Assembly: GCF_040720935.1 (NCBI RefSeq)
Contig: NZ_JBFDAE010000011.1
Span: 1 to 64,000 of the forward strand
DNA: 64,000 bases
Reading direction: 5' to 3'
Origin: Jejuia sp040720935
Lineage (GTDB): Bacteria > Bacteroidota > Bacteroidia > Flavobacteriales > Flavobacteriaceae
Shown piece after piece: positions 50,996 through 60,716 of the stretch. Both the position numbers and the translations under genes were made by a program. The notes under the pieces are model-generated. The model was not told where the DNA came from, searched no databases, and worked only from the letters and a program-made list of their open reading frames with translations. The stretch's first letter is position 1. Every line of letters begins with the position of its first letter.

Positions 50996-53284
50996 ATGAA
51001 AAAAAATCTACTTATTTTAATGGCCTTTTGTATGTCTATAATTGGATATTCGCAATCGGTTGGCGATACCTTTGTTGACAATTTTATAACCTTCGAGATT
51101 ACCTCACTTTCACCTGATGAGGTTGAAGTCCACGGCTATGACCATAATAATGGTAGCACAGATGTGGTTATACCTGCTTCAGTTACTAATAGTGGTACAA
51201 TTTATAATGTTACTAGCATAGGGAATGACGCTTTTGATTACACCGGGCCAACAGGCAAAATAACTAGCGTTACGTTTACTTTACCCAGTAATATTGCTAC
51301 CATTGGAAATGAAGCCTTTCGAGATCAAAATTTAACCACGGTAACTATACCTTCAAGTGTTATCAGTATTAGCCAGTATGCTTTTTGGCATAATAATTTA
51401 ACAAGTGTTACTTTAGAAAATGGTATAGAAAGCATTGGTGATCATGCTTTTTCAACAAATCAAATAGCTAGTATTAGTATTCCAGATAGTGTTACTAGTA
51501 TTGGTCAATTTGCTTTTCAAAGCAATCAATTAACTAGTGCTACACTCTCGAATAATCTTATCACTATTGGCTCAGCTGCTTTTAGTCAAAACCAACTACA
51601 AAGTATTGTTATTCCAAATAGTGTTACTAGTTTTGGTAGTGCATTTAGTTCTAATCAATTAACTAATATTACATTCCCTAGTGGTATTACGAATATTGAT
51701 GTTGGCGCTTTTCGAAGTAATAATTTAACTCATGTTACTATTCCTAGTACTGTTACAAATATTGAGAACACTGCTTTTAGGAATAATCCGTTAGCAACTG
51801 TAACTTCCCAAGCCACAACACCTCCAACTATATTTACACCAGGTATTAATGATTCGTTTTGGAATCGTTCTGCTATTGATTTAACGATTCCAATAGGAAC
51901 ATCAGCTGCCTATGCTTCTGGAGGTTGGACAGGTTTTAATTCGGTGACTGAAGCAAGTCCATTAGCTGTGGGTGATACTTTTGTTGTAGATTTTATAACC
52001 TATGAAGTTACTTCTGTAGCTCCAGATAACGTCGAAGCTATTGATTATAATATGGCTGGAGGTACTGTAGTTGATATACCTGCTACTGTTTCCTATAGTG
52101 TTTCAAATTATAATGTTACTAGTATTGGAATTAATGCTTTTGCACAGAAACAACTCACAAGTATTACAATTCCTAATGGTATTACCAATATTAAACATCA
52201 TGCATTTAACAGTAATCAACTGACAAGTGTTATAATACCTGAGAGCGTAACTGATATAGATTATTTGGCTTTTACACTAAACTCTATAAGCACAATTGTT
52301 TCATTAAGTACTACACCACCTACTATATCTACATTAGCTGGAGGTACTTTCGGCGTCTCTAACCGCAGTAATATAAATCTAGTTATAACCAATAATACTA
52401 CTGATGAGTATGTTACTGATAGTGGTGCATTATGGACAGGGTTTAAAATGGTTTTTGAAGCAACCTCTCCAACGACTGCTGAAGTTTCAAATTACGACCC
52501 TGCAAATGGTACTAATGTAGTTATACCTGCAACTGTTACAGCAGGTTCTATCGTGTTTGATGTCAATAGAATAGAAAATTCTGCATTTGAAAATATAGGC
52601 TTAACGAGTGTTTCTATTCCTAATAGTGTTACAGAAATTGGAATTTCTGCTTTTGAATTAAATAGCTTAACTAGTGTAACGATTCCAGATAGCGTTACCC
52701 TCATCGGTACAACGGCTTTTGCAACTAATTCTATTACTAATCTATCATTGGGAACCAATTTAACAGATATTGGCCTTGGTGCTTTTGTAGGTAATAATTT
52801 ATCTAGTGTTACTATTCCTGGTAATGTTACGTTTATCGGTTTGTTAGCTTTTGGTAATAACCCATTAACTAGCGTAACTTCTTATGCTACAGCGCCACCA
52901 ACAATTACCACAGGTACTAATGATACTTTTGCTTTTAACCGCAGTAATATTGAATTACATATTCCACCTGGTACTATGGGAGCATACGTTACAGATCCAG
53001 GGGCTTTGTGGACTGGCTTTAACCCAGTTACTCAAGACGCTTCATTAAGTACTTCTGATTTTGAAGTAGAGAACGGTATAAAAATTATAACCCGTAACGA
53101 TGAATTAAAGATAATTTCATCAGGAAGTGCAAACCTTAAAGGCTATAACATTTACAATATATCTGGTGCTAAAGTGAAAAGTGGTTCAGAAAGCAGTATC
53201 ACTATTGATAATTTATCTCATGGTATCTATATTTTACAATTGACTTTTGATACCGGGAAACTCGTTAAAAAGTTTGCGAAGTAA
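50996..53284 (+). CDS. BspA-type leucine-rich-repeat protein with T9SS sorting tail
   Basis: A signal peptide (FCMSIIGYSQS) is followed by about 18 LRR_5 (BspA-type) repeats of the form xxITIPxxVTxIGxxAFxxNxLTSV. They fall in blocks interrupted by short linkers with PPTI-like turns. A C-terminal T9SS type A sorting domain (LKGYNIYNISGAKVKSG, ending LVKKFAK) closes the protein. Length 762. BspA-like proteins act in adhesion and host or particle binding. It sits just upstream of a TPR histidine kinase. Confidence 0.88.
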   Translation: MKKNLLILMAFCMSIIGYSQSVGDTFVDNFITFEITSLSPDEVEVHGYDHNNGSTDVVIPASVTNSGTIYNVTSIGNDAFDYTGPTGKITSVTFTLPSNIATIGNEAFRDQNLTTVTIPSSVISISQYAFWHNNLTSVTLENGIESIGDHAFSTNQIASISIPDSVTSIGQFAFQSNQLTSATLSNNLITIGSAAFSQNQLQSIVIPNSVTSFGSAFSSNQLTNITFPSGITNIDVGAFRSNNLTHVTIPSTVTNIENTAFRNNPLATVTSQATTPPTIFTPGINDSFWNRSAIDLTIPIGTSAAYASGGWTGFNSVTEASPLAVGDTFVVDFITYEVTSVAPDNVEAIDYNMAGGTVVDIPATVSYSVSNYNVTSIGINAFAQKQLTSITIPNGITNIKHHAFNSNQLTSVIIPESVTDIDYLAFTLNSISTIVSLSTTPPTISTLAGGTFGVSNRSNINLVITNNTTDEYVTDSGALWTGFKMVFEATSPTTAEVSNYDPANGTNVVIPATVTAGSIVFDVNRIENSAFENIGLTSVSIPNSVTEIGISAFELNSLTSVTIPDSVTLIGTTAFATNSITNLSLGTNLTDIGLGAFVGNNLSSVTIPGNVTFIGLLAFGNNPLTSVTSYATAPPTITTGTNDTFAFNRSNIELHIPPGTMGAYVTDPGALWTGFNPVTQDASLSTSDFEVENGIKIITRNDELKIISSGSANLKGYNIYNISGAKVKSGSESSITIDNLSHGIYILQLTFDTGKLVKKFAK

Positions 53285-53314
53285 ACAAATATCCGTTGCT
53301 GTATTATTTAACCA

Positions 53315-53341
53315 ACCGCAAGTTTTTAAAAGGCTTGCGGT
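53315..53341 (+). terminator. Terminator after the LRR gene
   Basis: ACCGCAAG and CTTGCGGT form an 8-bp stem, followed by TTCTGTTTT, 30 bp after the stop codon. Confidence 0.7.
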
Positions 53342-53433
53342 TTCTGTTTTACGGCATAGCCTTCTTGGAAAATTCCTCAAATTAATTTTTCCACCATACT
53401 ATACTATTAACAATTAAATCGTTATTTAGCTTT

Positions 53434-55620
53434 ATGAAAATCGCAAATGCATTTTTTGTTTTTTTGATGCTTAACTTATGGATCCAATCTCCCGTTTTTG
53501 GTCAAGGTGTTAAAATAGATAGCCTTAAAATTGAATTACAGAATCACAAAGAAAAAGATACAACTAGAGTGAATCTTTTAAATGAACTAGCATTTTCTTA
53601 TTTCAGTAAAGACATACTAAAATCCCTTGAATATTTAGAAGAATCAAATGCCTTAGCTGAAGTAATTCAGTTTAAAAAGGGCAAAGCCAGAAGCATTTAC
53701 ATAAAAGGTATTACAGAAGCCATACAATCAAATTATGAACAAGCACTTTTACATTATAGTGAAGCGTTGCAATTGTATGAAAACATTGATTTTAAAAAAG
53801 GGATAGCCGACTGTTACAATGCTATGGGTATTACCTTTAAGAATAAAGGAGAGCTAAGAAAAGCAGTGTCATACTATGAAAAGTCAATTATAATAAAGGA
53901 AGAAATAGGAGGTGATGACCTATCGGCCAGTTTATTGAATTTAGGAGCCTCTTATGATGTATTGGGGGATTTTGATAAGGCCATTTCATATCTAAAAAAA
54001 GCGCTTTCTATTGCTAAAGCAAATAAAAATGAGCAAAGGGTTGCTTATAGTCTAAATAATTTGGGTACTGTGTATTTGAATCAGGGCAATTACCCACTTG
54101 CCCTAGAGCACTTTAAAGAATCTTTGTACATCGATGAAAAGCTTGGAGATAGTTTAGGTATTGCCAACCACTTGGCCAACATAGGGAGAGTATATAAGAC
54201 CCAGAAGCACTATGATAAGGCAATGAAGTACTATGAAAAGGCCTTAGAAATGGACAAGCGGATTGATAACAAAAGAGGAATTGCTTCAACACTTAATGAT
54301 ATAGGTATCATACATGAAGAGGATGGTGATTACACAAGAGCTCTTGACCATTATGTTGATGCGTTGCGCATATGTAAAGAAGTTGGCACAAAAACCGAAA
54401 CTCCTTATATTCTCATTAACACAGGCGAGGTTTATTTGGCATTAAATGATTATAGTGCCGCAAATAAATACTTTACGTATGCCAAGAACGTAAGTATAGA
54501 AATTGAAAACAAGCAGACATTATGTGAAGCCTATATTGGGCTGGCAAGAACATATGCGAACCAAAAAGATTATAAATATGCTCTGGGCAATGCGCTAAAA
54601 GCAAAGGAAATTTCCAAAACATCTGGTTTTTTGAATTGTCAAAAAGACGCTTCAGAAATTCTTTCCAAGATTTATAAAGCAAAAGGCAATTACAAGGATG
54701 CACTCGAGAGTCACCAGCAATTCAAAATATTGAACGATAGCCTTTTTAATAAAGAAAACGTTCAAAAAATTACCCAATTAGAATATGAGTACAAATACAA
54801 ACAGCAATTGGACTCTGCCAGTATTAGAGAATTAAAACTTACAAAAACAGTACAAACGACTTCTCAAGATTTAGAGAAATCACAACGGAATTATTTGTGG
54901 GCTATTATTGGTGTTCTTTTGGTTTCAATACTTTTAGGGGCAATTATTTTCTATCAAAAATATAGAAATATCAAAGCGAAAAACGAAAATATTGTAACAG
55001 AGCAAAGGTTGTTGCGCTCTCAAATGACCCCACATTTTATATTCAACTCATTATCTGTTTTACAGGGTATGATCTTAAATAAAGAAGACAAAAAATCGAT
55101 ATTCTATCTCTCTAAATTTTCAAAACTATTACGGATTACTTTAGAGAATTCAAGAGATAAAATGGTGTCATTATCCCAAGAATTAAAAGCCATCCAAAAT
55201 TATCTCACCCTTCAAAATTTGGAAAATGAAGCCTATCAATATACTGTTTTGGTTGAGGATACAATTGATGTTCCTATATTTGAAATTCCGCCCATGCTCA
55301 TTCAGCCGTTTGTAGAAAATGCTATTGAGCACGCGTTTATAAATCAATCAGAAAATAGAAAAATTGACGTTCGTTTAACGTATTCAAACAAACAATTAAT
55401 CTGTACGATTACCGATAACGGGATTGGAGTTGATGCACAAAAGGAAACTAAAAATCAACATAAAAAATCGTTGGCAACCACGATTACTTCCGAACGTTTA
55501 AAAATGCTATCAAAAGAATTTAACATGAAAAGTTCCATAACTATTGAAGACAGAAAACAATACAACAAACAAGGCACTATGGTAACGTTGGTAATTCCCC
55601 ATAAAATAATCGTAGCATAA
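53434..55620 (+). CDS. TPR-containing sensor histidine kinase, LytS/His_kinase type
   Basis: A signal peptide (ending VFGQG) is followed by roughly nine TPR repeats (about residues 55-420; for example AVSYYEKSIIIKEEIGG, AISYLKKALSIAKANK), one membrane helix (YLWAIIGVLLVSILLGAIIF near residue 487) and a cytoplasmic kinase part. That part holds the phospho-acceptor MTPHFIFNSLSVLQG and an ATP-binding domain (QPFVENAIEHAF, TDNGIGV). Length 728. The periplasmic TPRs probably sense a protein or peptide. The gene overlaps the LytTR regulator by one base (TAATG). Confidence 0.92.
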   Translation: MKIANAFFVFLMLNLWIQSPVFGQGVKIDSLKIELQNHKEKDTTRVNLLNELAFSYFSKDILKSLEYLEESNALAEVIQFKKGKARSIYIKGITEAIQSNYEQALLHYSEALQLYENIDFKKGIADCYNAMGITFKNKGELRKAVSYYEKSIIIKEEIGGDDLSASLLNLGASYDVLGDFDKAISYLKKALSIAKANKNEQRVAYSLNNLGTVYLNQGNYPLALEHFKESLYIDEKLGDSLGIANHLANIGRVYKTQKHYDKAMKYYEKALEMDKRIDNKRGIASTLNDIGIIHEEDGDYTRALDHYVDALRICKEVGTKTETPYILINTGEVYLALNDYSAANKYFTYAKNVSIEIENKQTLCEAYIGLARTYANQKDYKYALGNALKAKEISKTSGFLNCQKDASEILSKIYKAKGNYKDALESHQQFKILNDSLFNKENVQKITQLEYEYKYKQQLDSASIRELKLTKTVQTTSQDLEKSQRNYLWAIIGVLLVSILLGAIIFYQKYRNIKAKNENIVTEQRLLRSQMTPHFIFNSLSVLQGMILNKEDKKSIFYLSKFSKLLRITLENSRDKMVSLSQELKAIQNYLTLQNLENEAYQYTVLVEDTIDVPIFEIPPMLIQPFVENAIEHAFINQSENRKIDVRLTYSNKQLICTITDNGIGVDAQKETKNQHKKSLATTITSERLKMLSKEFNMKSSITIEDRKQYNKQGTMVTLVIPHKIIVA

Positions 55621-56357
55621 TGAAGACACTCATTATAGAAGATAAGGCATACATTAGAAAAGGGCTTCTCAATTTGTTAGCATTAATAGATTCTCAAGTA
55701 GAAGTAATAGGGGAGTGCGCTTCAGTAAAAAATGCCGTTATAGTTGCTAATGCCTGCAAACCAGATTTGATTTTTTTGGACATTAATCTTTTGGATGGAA
55801 CTGCTTTTGATTTTTTGGAGCAAACAGAACACCTGGCATTTAAAATTATATTCATCACAGCTTATGAGGAGCATGCCTTAAAAGCTCTAAAAATTGGTGC
55901 AGTGGATTATATTTTAAAACCTGTAGATGTAGAAGATTTGAAAGTGGCTTTGCAGAAAGTTAACAGCTTGCCCGTTGCAATACAAAAGCAACAGATCAAG
56001 ACCGTAAAAGACGTTTTGGGCAACGAGGATTCCAAACTTATATTATCCCTCCACGATAGCTTTCAGGTCATCGATTTAAACGAATTACTGTATTGTGAGT
56101 CTGATAAAGGATATACCACATTTTACTGTAGCGACAACAAAAAATACATGGTCTCAAAAACCCTAAAGGAATTTGAAGAACGCCTTACAGACGCTAACTT
56201 TATTCGTCCGCATCAATCGTTTATGGTTAACTTAAAGTTTATAGATAAATATGAAAAATCAGGAATTATTTATTTAAAAAACGGAAAGAAAATCCCGGTA
56301 TCCTCTCGAAAAAAAGAACATTTTGTGAGGTCTTTTTTAAATTGGAACAATAACTAA
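55620..56357 (+). CDS. LytTR-family response regulator
   Basis: A receiver domain with acidic residues E7/D8, phospho-acceptor D54 (IFLDINLLDG) and Lys105 near DYILKPV is joined to a C-terminal LytTR DNA-binding domain (KLILSLHDSFQVIDLNELLYCES, then FIRPHQSFMVNLKFID). Length 245. It is co-translated with the TPR histidine kinase and so should be its partner. Targets are not visible, but the LRR T9SS gene upstream is a candidate. Confidence 0.93.
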   Translation: MKTLIIEDKAYIRKGLLNLLALIDSQVEVIGECASVKNAVIVANACKPDLIFLDINLLDGTAFDFLEQTEHLAFKIIFITAYEEHALKALKIGAVDYILKPVDVEDLKVALQKVNSLPVAIQKQQIKTVKDVLGNEDSKLILSLHDSFQVIDLNELLYCESDKGYTTFYCSDNKKYMVSKTLKEFEERLTDANFIRPHQSFMVNLKFIDKYEKSGIIYLKNGKKIPVSSRKKEHFVRSFLNWNNN

Positions 56358-56436
56358 GCCTCAAGTTTCTTTTAATGTCTTAACTTTAATCAAAATATAT
56401 TTCTACTATCAGAAATACATCAAAAGATGGAGCTTT

Positions 56437-57636
56437 ATGTTACAAAATGTTTTAATAGAACGCGAAATATACGCATCAGAAGAACATAAAATGATGCAAC
56501 AAATGATTCAGGATTTCATTAAGAATGAAATTTTAGATCATATAGAAACATGGGAAAAAAATGGGATGGTGTCGCGAGACATTTGGGAACGTGCCGGAGA
56601 ATTGGGTTTGCTATGTATCGATATGCCAGAACAATATGGAGGAAGCGGTTTAGATTTCAGTTTTAGTGCTTTATTTATTGAAGAATTAGGAAAAGAAGGC
56701 ATAACCGGACCAGGTTTTTCATTACACTCAGATATTGTTGCGCCATACCTATTAAAGTATGGCACCGAAGTACAAAAGCAAAAATATCTCCCTCAAATGG
56801 CCACGGGCAAATTCATTACATCTTTGGGAATGACAGAGCCTAACTGTGGTAGCGATCTTAAAGCTATTAAAACATCCGCAATAGACAAAGGCGATCATTA
56901 TTTGGTAAACGGACAAAAAACCTTCATCACGAATGGGTATATGAGCGATATGTCCATCGTAGCCGTAAAAACCAATCTTGGAACAGAAAAAGAAGGCGTG
57001 TCTTTATTGATTATGGAAAGCAATTCTGAAGGTTTTGAAAAAGGCATCCCTTTCCATAAAATAGGTATGAAAGCCCAAGATACTTGCGAATTGTTTTTTG
57101 ATAATGTAAAAGTGCCGAAAGAAAATTTATTGGGACAAGAAGGATTGGGTTTTAAAATTATGATGACCGAATTGGCCAGAGAGCGTTTAACAGTTGCGCT
57201 TAATGCTATTGGTGGGGCAGAAGGCGCCATCGAAAAAACCATAGCATATACCTCTACAAGAACCGCTTTTAAGCAACCCATTGCCAATTTTCAAAACACA
57301 CAATTTAAATTGGCGGAATGTGCTTCACAATTACAAGTACATCAAGCTTTTTTAGACCGCTGTACACAATTATTATCAACCCATCAACTTACTGCCGAAA
57401 GTGCCTCAATAGCAAAATATTCCGCAACGGAAATGCACAGTAAAGTAGTAGATGAATGTTTGCAACTTTTTGGAGGTTATGGTTATATGTGGGATTACCC
57501 AATTGCCCGTATGTATGCTGATAATCGCGTAGCCAGAATTTATGCAGGCACCAATGAAATCATGAAATTATTGATTGCTCGTGGGTTGTTTAAGGAGTTG
57601 TTTAAAGAGATGAAAGCCATGAGGAAAAAACAATGA
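56437..57636 (+). CDS. Acyl-CoA dehydrogenase
   Basis: A flavoenzyme that oxidises acyl-CoA to trans-2-enoyl-CoA. Family motifs in order: GLLCIDMPEQYGGSGLDF near residue 60, FITSLGMTEPNCGSDLKAIKTSA near residue 127, FITNGYMSDM, ERLTVALNAIGGAEGAIEKTIAYT near residue 247 and the C-terminal LQLFGGYGYMWDYPIARMYADNRV...IYAGTNEIMK. The catalytic Glu would lie in the YAGTNEI segment. Length 399. A Crp/Fnr gene follows after 29 bp and may regulate it; chain-length preference cannot be read. Confidence 0.93.
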   Translation: MLQNVLIEREIYASEEHKMMQQMIQDFIKNEILDHIETWEKNGMVSRDIWERAGELGLLCIDMPEQYGGSGLDFSFSALFIEELGKEGITGPGFSLHSDIVAPYLLKYGTEVQKQKYLPQMATGKFITSLGMTEPNCGSDLKAIKTSAIDKGDHYLVNGQKTFITNGYMSDMSIVAVKTNLGTEKEGVSLLIMESNSEGFEKGIPFHKIGMKAQDTCELFFDNVKVPKENLLGQEGLGFKIMMTELARERLTVALNAIGGAEGAIEKTIAYTSTRTAFKQPIANFQNTQFKLAECASQLQVHQAFLDRCTQLLSTHQLTAESASIAKYSATEMHSKVVDECLQLFGGYGYMWDYPIARMYADNRVARIYAGTNEIMKLLIARGLFKELFKEMKAMRKKQ

Positions 57637-57665
57637 AAATTTTAGATTCTGTTTATATATAAATC

Positions 57666-58262
57666 ATGATTTTACCCAATTTTAAAAAGCACCTCATCGA
57701 TAAAGGCGGATTATCTGAAGAAGAGTTTGCTCAAATAGTGCCTTTTATTAAAACAAAAAAAGTTAAAAAAAACGAATTCCTGTTACAGCAAGGCGCTATC
57801 TGTTCACATTCCTTTTTTGTGGAACAAGGTGTGCTGCGCTTTTATTCATTAAATGAAGAAGGTAAAGAAAACATCTTACAATTTGCTACCGAAAAATGGA
57901 TTGTTAGTGATCGTGGAAGTGTCTTTTTTCAAGAACCCTCTACCTATTATATTGATGCGGTTGAAGATACATTAACCGTTATGCTTGACGAACATTTTGT
58001 TAATGAGGTCGCGAAAGTCAACCCAAATTTTCGGAAACAAAACGAAATCCTGTTGCAGAATCATATTCGCCATCTGTACAGGCGTATCAGTTTATTATTG
58101 GGTGCATCTGCACGAGTGCGTTATTTAGAATTTGTGAGTATGCATCCAGATATTATGCTACGTGTACCACAATGGATGATCGCTTCATATTTAGGTGTTA
58201 CACCAGAAAGCTTAAGCCGCGTGCGTAAAGCTTTGTCAAGAGAGAACTTCAAATCTTATTAG
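57666..58262 (+). CDS. Crp/Fnr-family transcriptional regulator
   Basis: The cNMP-binding fold covers residues 25-115 (FLLQQGAICSHSFFVEQGVLRFYSLNEEGKENI). A C-terminal helix-turn-helix follows (PQWMIASYLGVTPESLSRVRKAL). Length 198. Neither the Cys cluster of Fnr nor the cAMP-binding Arg/Ser pair of Crp is obvious. It follows the acyl-CoA dehydrogenase gene on the same strand by 29 bp, so the two are probably co-transcribed. It is the second such regulator in the window; the other is at 45362. Confidence 0.88.
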   Translation: MILPNFKKHLIDKGGLSEEEFAQIVPFIKTKKVKKNEFLLQQGAICSHSFFVEQGVLRFYSLNEEGKENILQFATEKWIVSDRGSVFFQEPSTYYIDAVEDTLTVMLDEHFVNEVAKVNPNFRKQNEILLQNHIRHLYRRISLLLGASARVRYLEFVSMHPDIMLRVPQWMIASYLGVTPESLSRVRKALSRENFKSY

Positions 58263-58355
58263 TTAAAAAACCAGAATTGCACATCTTACCATAGGTCAAT
58301 GCATGCCTTTTTTAGTTGCTGTAATTTAGCAGTAATTGAAAGAAAGGAATACATT

Positions 58356-58706
58356 ATGAGACATTTAGAAGTGTTAGTGCTTACAAATAGTACTAAAGTG
58401 CCAAGAATTTTAAATTGGAAGGTTTCAACAGTAAGTAATGTCGAAATCGCTATCGAAAAATTACAAGAAAGACCGTACAAAGTTGTAGCAATTTCTACCG
58501 AAATAGCTGAATCTGATAAACTAAAATTATACCGATTAGCGTCTGTATTATTTGATAATCAGATTTTGGTTGAATATACCGATGATTCAACTTTAGAGGA
58601 AACAGTTAAATCAGCCTATTGGTCAAAAAACAAACCAGGTAATGCAAGTCATTATTTAGACAATTCGTTTGAAATAAAATTAGCGAACAGTATCAATTCA
58701 AATTAA
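58356..58706 (+). CDS. Small cytoplasmic protein of unknown function upstream of pirin
   Basis: The ATG at 58356 (MRHLEVLVLTNSTKVPRILN) is preferred over the upstream frame start at 58299, giving 116 residues. The layout (LEVLVLTNS strand, VVAISTEIAESD, then QILVEYTDD) resembles a small alpha/beta fold like a reduced receiver domain, but no phospho-acceptor Asp is in place. I do not recognise a family. It lies 104 bp before the pirin gene and may share its transcript. Confidence 0.6.
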   Translation: MRHLEVLVLTNSTKVPRILNWKVSTVSNVEIAIEKLQERPYKVVAISTEIAESDKLKLYRLASVLFDNQILVEYTDDSTLEETVKSAYWSKNKPGNASHYLDNSFEIKLANSINSN

Positions 58707-58719
58707 TTAATAATAGAAA

Positions 58720-58784
58720 AGAATAATGTCTGGTTGAGCCTACGTCTGTGCTCAAGACAGGCTAAAATCGAAACCTCATTATTC
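58720..58784. repeat. Palindromic intergenic repeat
   Basis: GAATAATG at the left recurs inverted as CATTATTC on the right. Inside is an AGCCT...AGGCT hairpin around TACGTCTGTGCTCAAGAC. It looks like a remnant of a dispersed repeat and might act as a partial terminator. Confidence 0.45.
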
Positions 58785-58810
58785 TAATAAGTATAATAAA
58801 AGATAATATT

Positions 58811-59683
58811 ATGAAAACAAGAACAATAGAAAAAGTAACGAAACCAGGGACGCCACATTTTGTGGGAGATGGCTTTAGAGTGCATAACTTTATTCCTGGA
58901 ACATCAACAATGAAACGCATGGATCCATTTATTATGATGGATTACAATTCGAAATTTAATTTCCCGGCAACCGATAAACCAAAAGGTGTTGGCGTCCATC
59001 CCCACAGAGGTTTTGAAACGGTAACCATAGCCTATAAAGGGCGTGTAGAACATGATGACAGTTCTGGTGGAGGTGGTATCATTGGCGAAGGCGATGTGCA
59101 ATGGATGACAGCCGCTTCGGGTGTGTTGCACAAAGAGTTCCATGAAACCGAATGGAGTAAAACTGGTGGCGAATTCCAAATGGTACAACTGTGGGTAAAC
59201 TTACCTGCAAAGGATAAAATGAGCGCACCAAAATACCAAGCTATTGCAAATGCTGATATTACAAAAGTTGCACTACCAAATGCTGAAGGTGAAGTTGAAG
59301 TTATTGCAGGTGAGTTTCATGGACAGAAAGGGACAGCATCTACATTTTCACCAATACATATGTATAATGTGAAATTGAAAAAAGGTGCTAAAACCCAATT
59401 TGCGTTTCCTGAAAACTACACAACTGCCATGTTGATGGTGGAAGGTGATGCCAAAGTGAATGGAGATACCAATGCTCCACAAGATCATTTTGTAATGTTT
59501 AGTAACGATGGTGCTTCTTTTACGGTTGAAGCATTAAATGATACCGTAATTTTAGTGTTGAGTGGCGAGCCTATTAACGAGCCCATTGCTGCCCACGGCC
59601 CATTTGTAATGAATACCCAAGAAGAACTCATTGAAGCCTTTCAAGATTTTAATACGGGTAAATTTGGGTATTTAGAAGATTAG
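58811..59683 (+). CDS. Pirin-family protein
   Basis: A bicupin with the pirin metal-site sequence HPHRGFETVTIAYKGRVEHDDS near residue 59 (His, His, His, Glu ligands). It is followed by GEGDVQWMTAASGVLHKEFHE. The second cupin is less conserved. Length 290, standard. Bacterial pirins often have quercetinase or redox-sensing activity. A terminator follows at 59691. Confidence 0.92.
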   Translation: MKTRTIEKVTKPGTPHFVGDGFRVHNFIPGTSTMKRMDPFIMMDYNSKFNFPATDKPKGVGVHPHRGFETVTIAYKGRVEHDDSSGGGGIIGEGDVQWMTAASGVLHKEFHETEWSKTGGEFQMVQLWVNLPAKDKMSAPKYQAIANADITKVALPNAEGEVEVIAGEFHGQKGTASTFSPIHMYNVKLKKGAKTQFAFPENYTTAMLMVEGDAKVNGDTNAPQDHFVMFSNDGASFTVEALNDTVILVLSGEPINEPIAAHGPFVMNTQEELIEAFQDFNTGKFGYLED

Positions 59684-59690
59684 TAATTTT

Positions 59691-59717
59691 AAAAGCAGTT
59701 CGTTCTGAACTGCTTTT
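59691..59717 (+). terminator. Terminator after pirin
   Basis: AAAAGCAGTTC and GAACTGCTTTT form a strong stem with a 5-base loop, 8 bp after the stop. Confidence 0.8.
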
Positions 59718-59737
59718 CTATATATTCAAGAAATAAG

Positions 59738-59810
59738 GGAATCATAATGCCTGCCTTCCGAAGCCTTGTGTAGGCATGGTGCGCGGAATGACTCCATATG
59801 ATTTCCTTTA
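59738..59810. repeat. Intergenic palindromic repeat
   Basis: GGAATCATA at the left and TATGATTTCC at the right are near-complementary and enclose ATGCCTGCC...GTAGGCAT and GCGCGGAATGAC segments. It looks like a dispersed-repeat remnant similar in style to 1194-1213. Confidence 0.4.
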
Positions 59811-59828
59811 ATTTAAAGTAATTAATTT

Positions 59829-60326
59829 TTAATCACAAATAGAAGCTACTGGCACTTCAAAACTACCCTGTATATTAATTGTACCTGGTTTATTATCCTG
59901 ACGTCTATAGTTTATATTTAGACTTCCTTTATACGTAAAACAATTGCCATCAGTAATAATTTCATCAATAAAAATGTTTCCATCTTCCGAAAGGTAAACG
60001 CCATTTCCAGAAAGAATAACACTAGATGTACTTGTTGTATTGCTTGCAAAAGGCACGATAGTATATTGGCTGTCTTTATCTGCAGAAGGAATGGCAAAAA
60101 ATAAACTATTACTGCTATTATCACTACAAATGTGCTTAATCCCTAAATTCCCAAATTCAATAGTATCTCTATCGAATATGAACAATTCATCATTAAAGCC
60201 ATCACCGTTTATGCGCAAGGAATAGTGCCCTTGTAACATGTTGTCCATGTCATCATTATTGTCTTCACTAGAGGAGCAAGACACAAAAATAAGACTAAAG
60301 AAAAGTAAGAAAAATAACTGTTTCAT
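59829..60326 (-). CDS. Small lipoprotein of unknown function
   Basis: Start at ATG 60326 gives the signal MKQLFFLLFFSLIFVSCSS with lipidation Cys17; the longer frame to 60476 adds 50 residues that read like intergenic DNA. The mature part begins with an acidic linker (SSEDNNDDMDN). A beta-rich domain follows, ending NYRRQDNKPGTINIQGSFEVP. Length 165. The last third is closely related to the fragment at 33034-33195. The family is not recognised. Confidence 0.65.
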   Translation of the reverse strand: MKQLFFLLFFSLIFVSCSSSEDNNDDMDNMLQGHYSLRINGDGFNDELFIFDRDTIEFGNLGIKHICSDNSSNSLFFAIPSADKDSQYTIVPFASNTTSTSSVILSGNGVYLSEDGNIFIDEIITDGNCFTYKGSLNINYRRQDNKPGTINIQGSFEVPVASICD

Positions 60327-60477
60327 AATAAAATGTTTTATGGTTTTATAAGGACATCGAAGGTGTATCAAAATGTCATCACTAAAGAGAATAATCCAGA
60401 AGAAGTATCTTGTGGATGAAATGTATTGAAATAGCAAAAATGAAGATTTAAAAGTTATCGTTTTGCTGATTGTCATT

Positions 60478-60600
60478 AAAACCGCCCTATTTAGGGAGGG
60501 TTCATGAACTCCTTATCCAACTCGCCTGTGCTGAACGCAGTCGAACCACAGAAGGGAAGCATAATAACTGCCTGCCGAGACAAGGTGTCTTTTTTTAGAA
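60478..60600. repeat. Intergenic repeat remnants
   Basis: Consecutive short palindromes, including CCCTATTTAGGG and GTGCTGAACGCAGTCGAACCAC, with TGCCTGCCGAGACAAGGTGTC typical of dispersed intergenic repeats. No gene is seen between 60477 and 60716. Confidence 0.4.
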
Positions 60601-60716
60601 ATAATATCAAACTTATATATAATGATATAAGTCATTGTTAAAGTCTCCATTATAATTTAATTTAGAATATTTAAACATTTAATTCGTTGGTACAGCAACA
60701 AAAACACATTTGAGAA

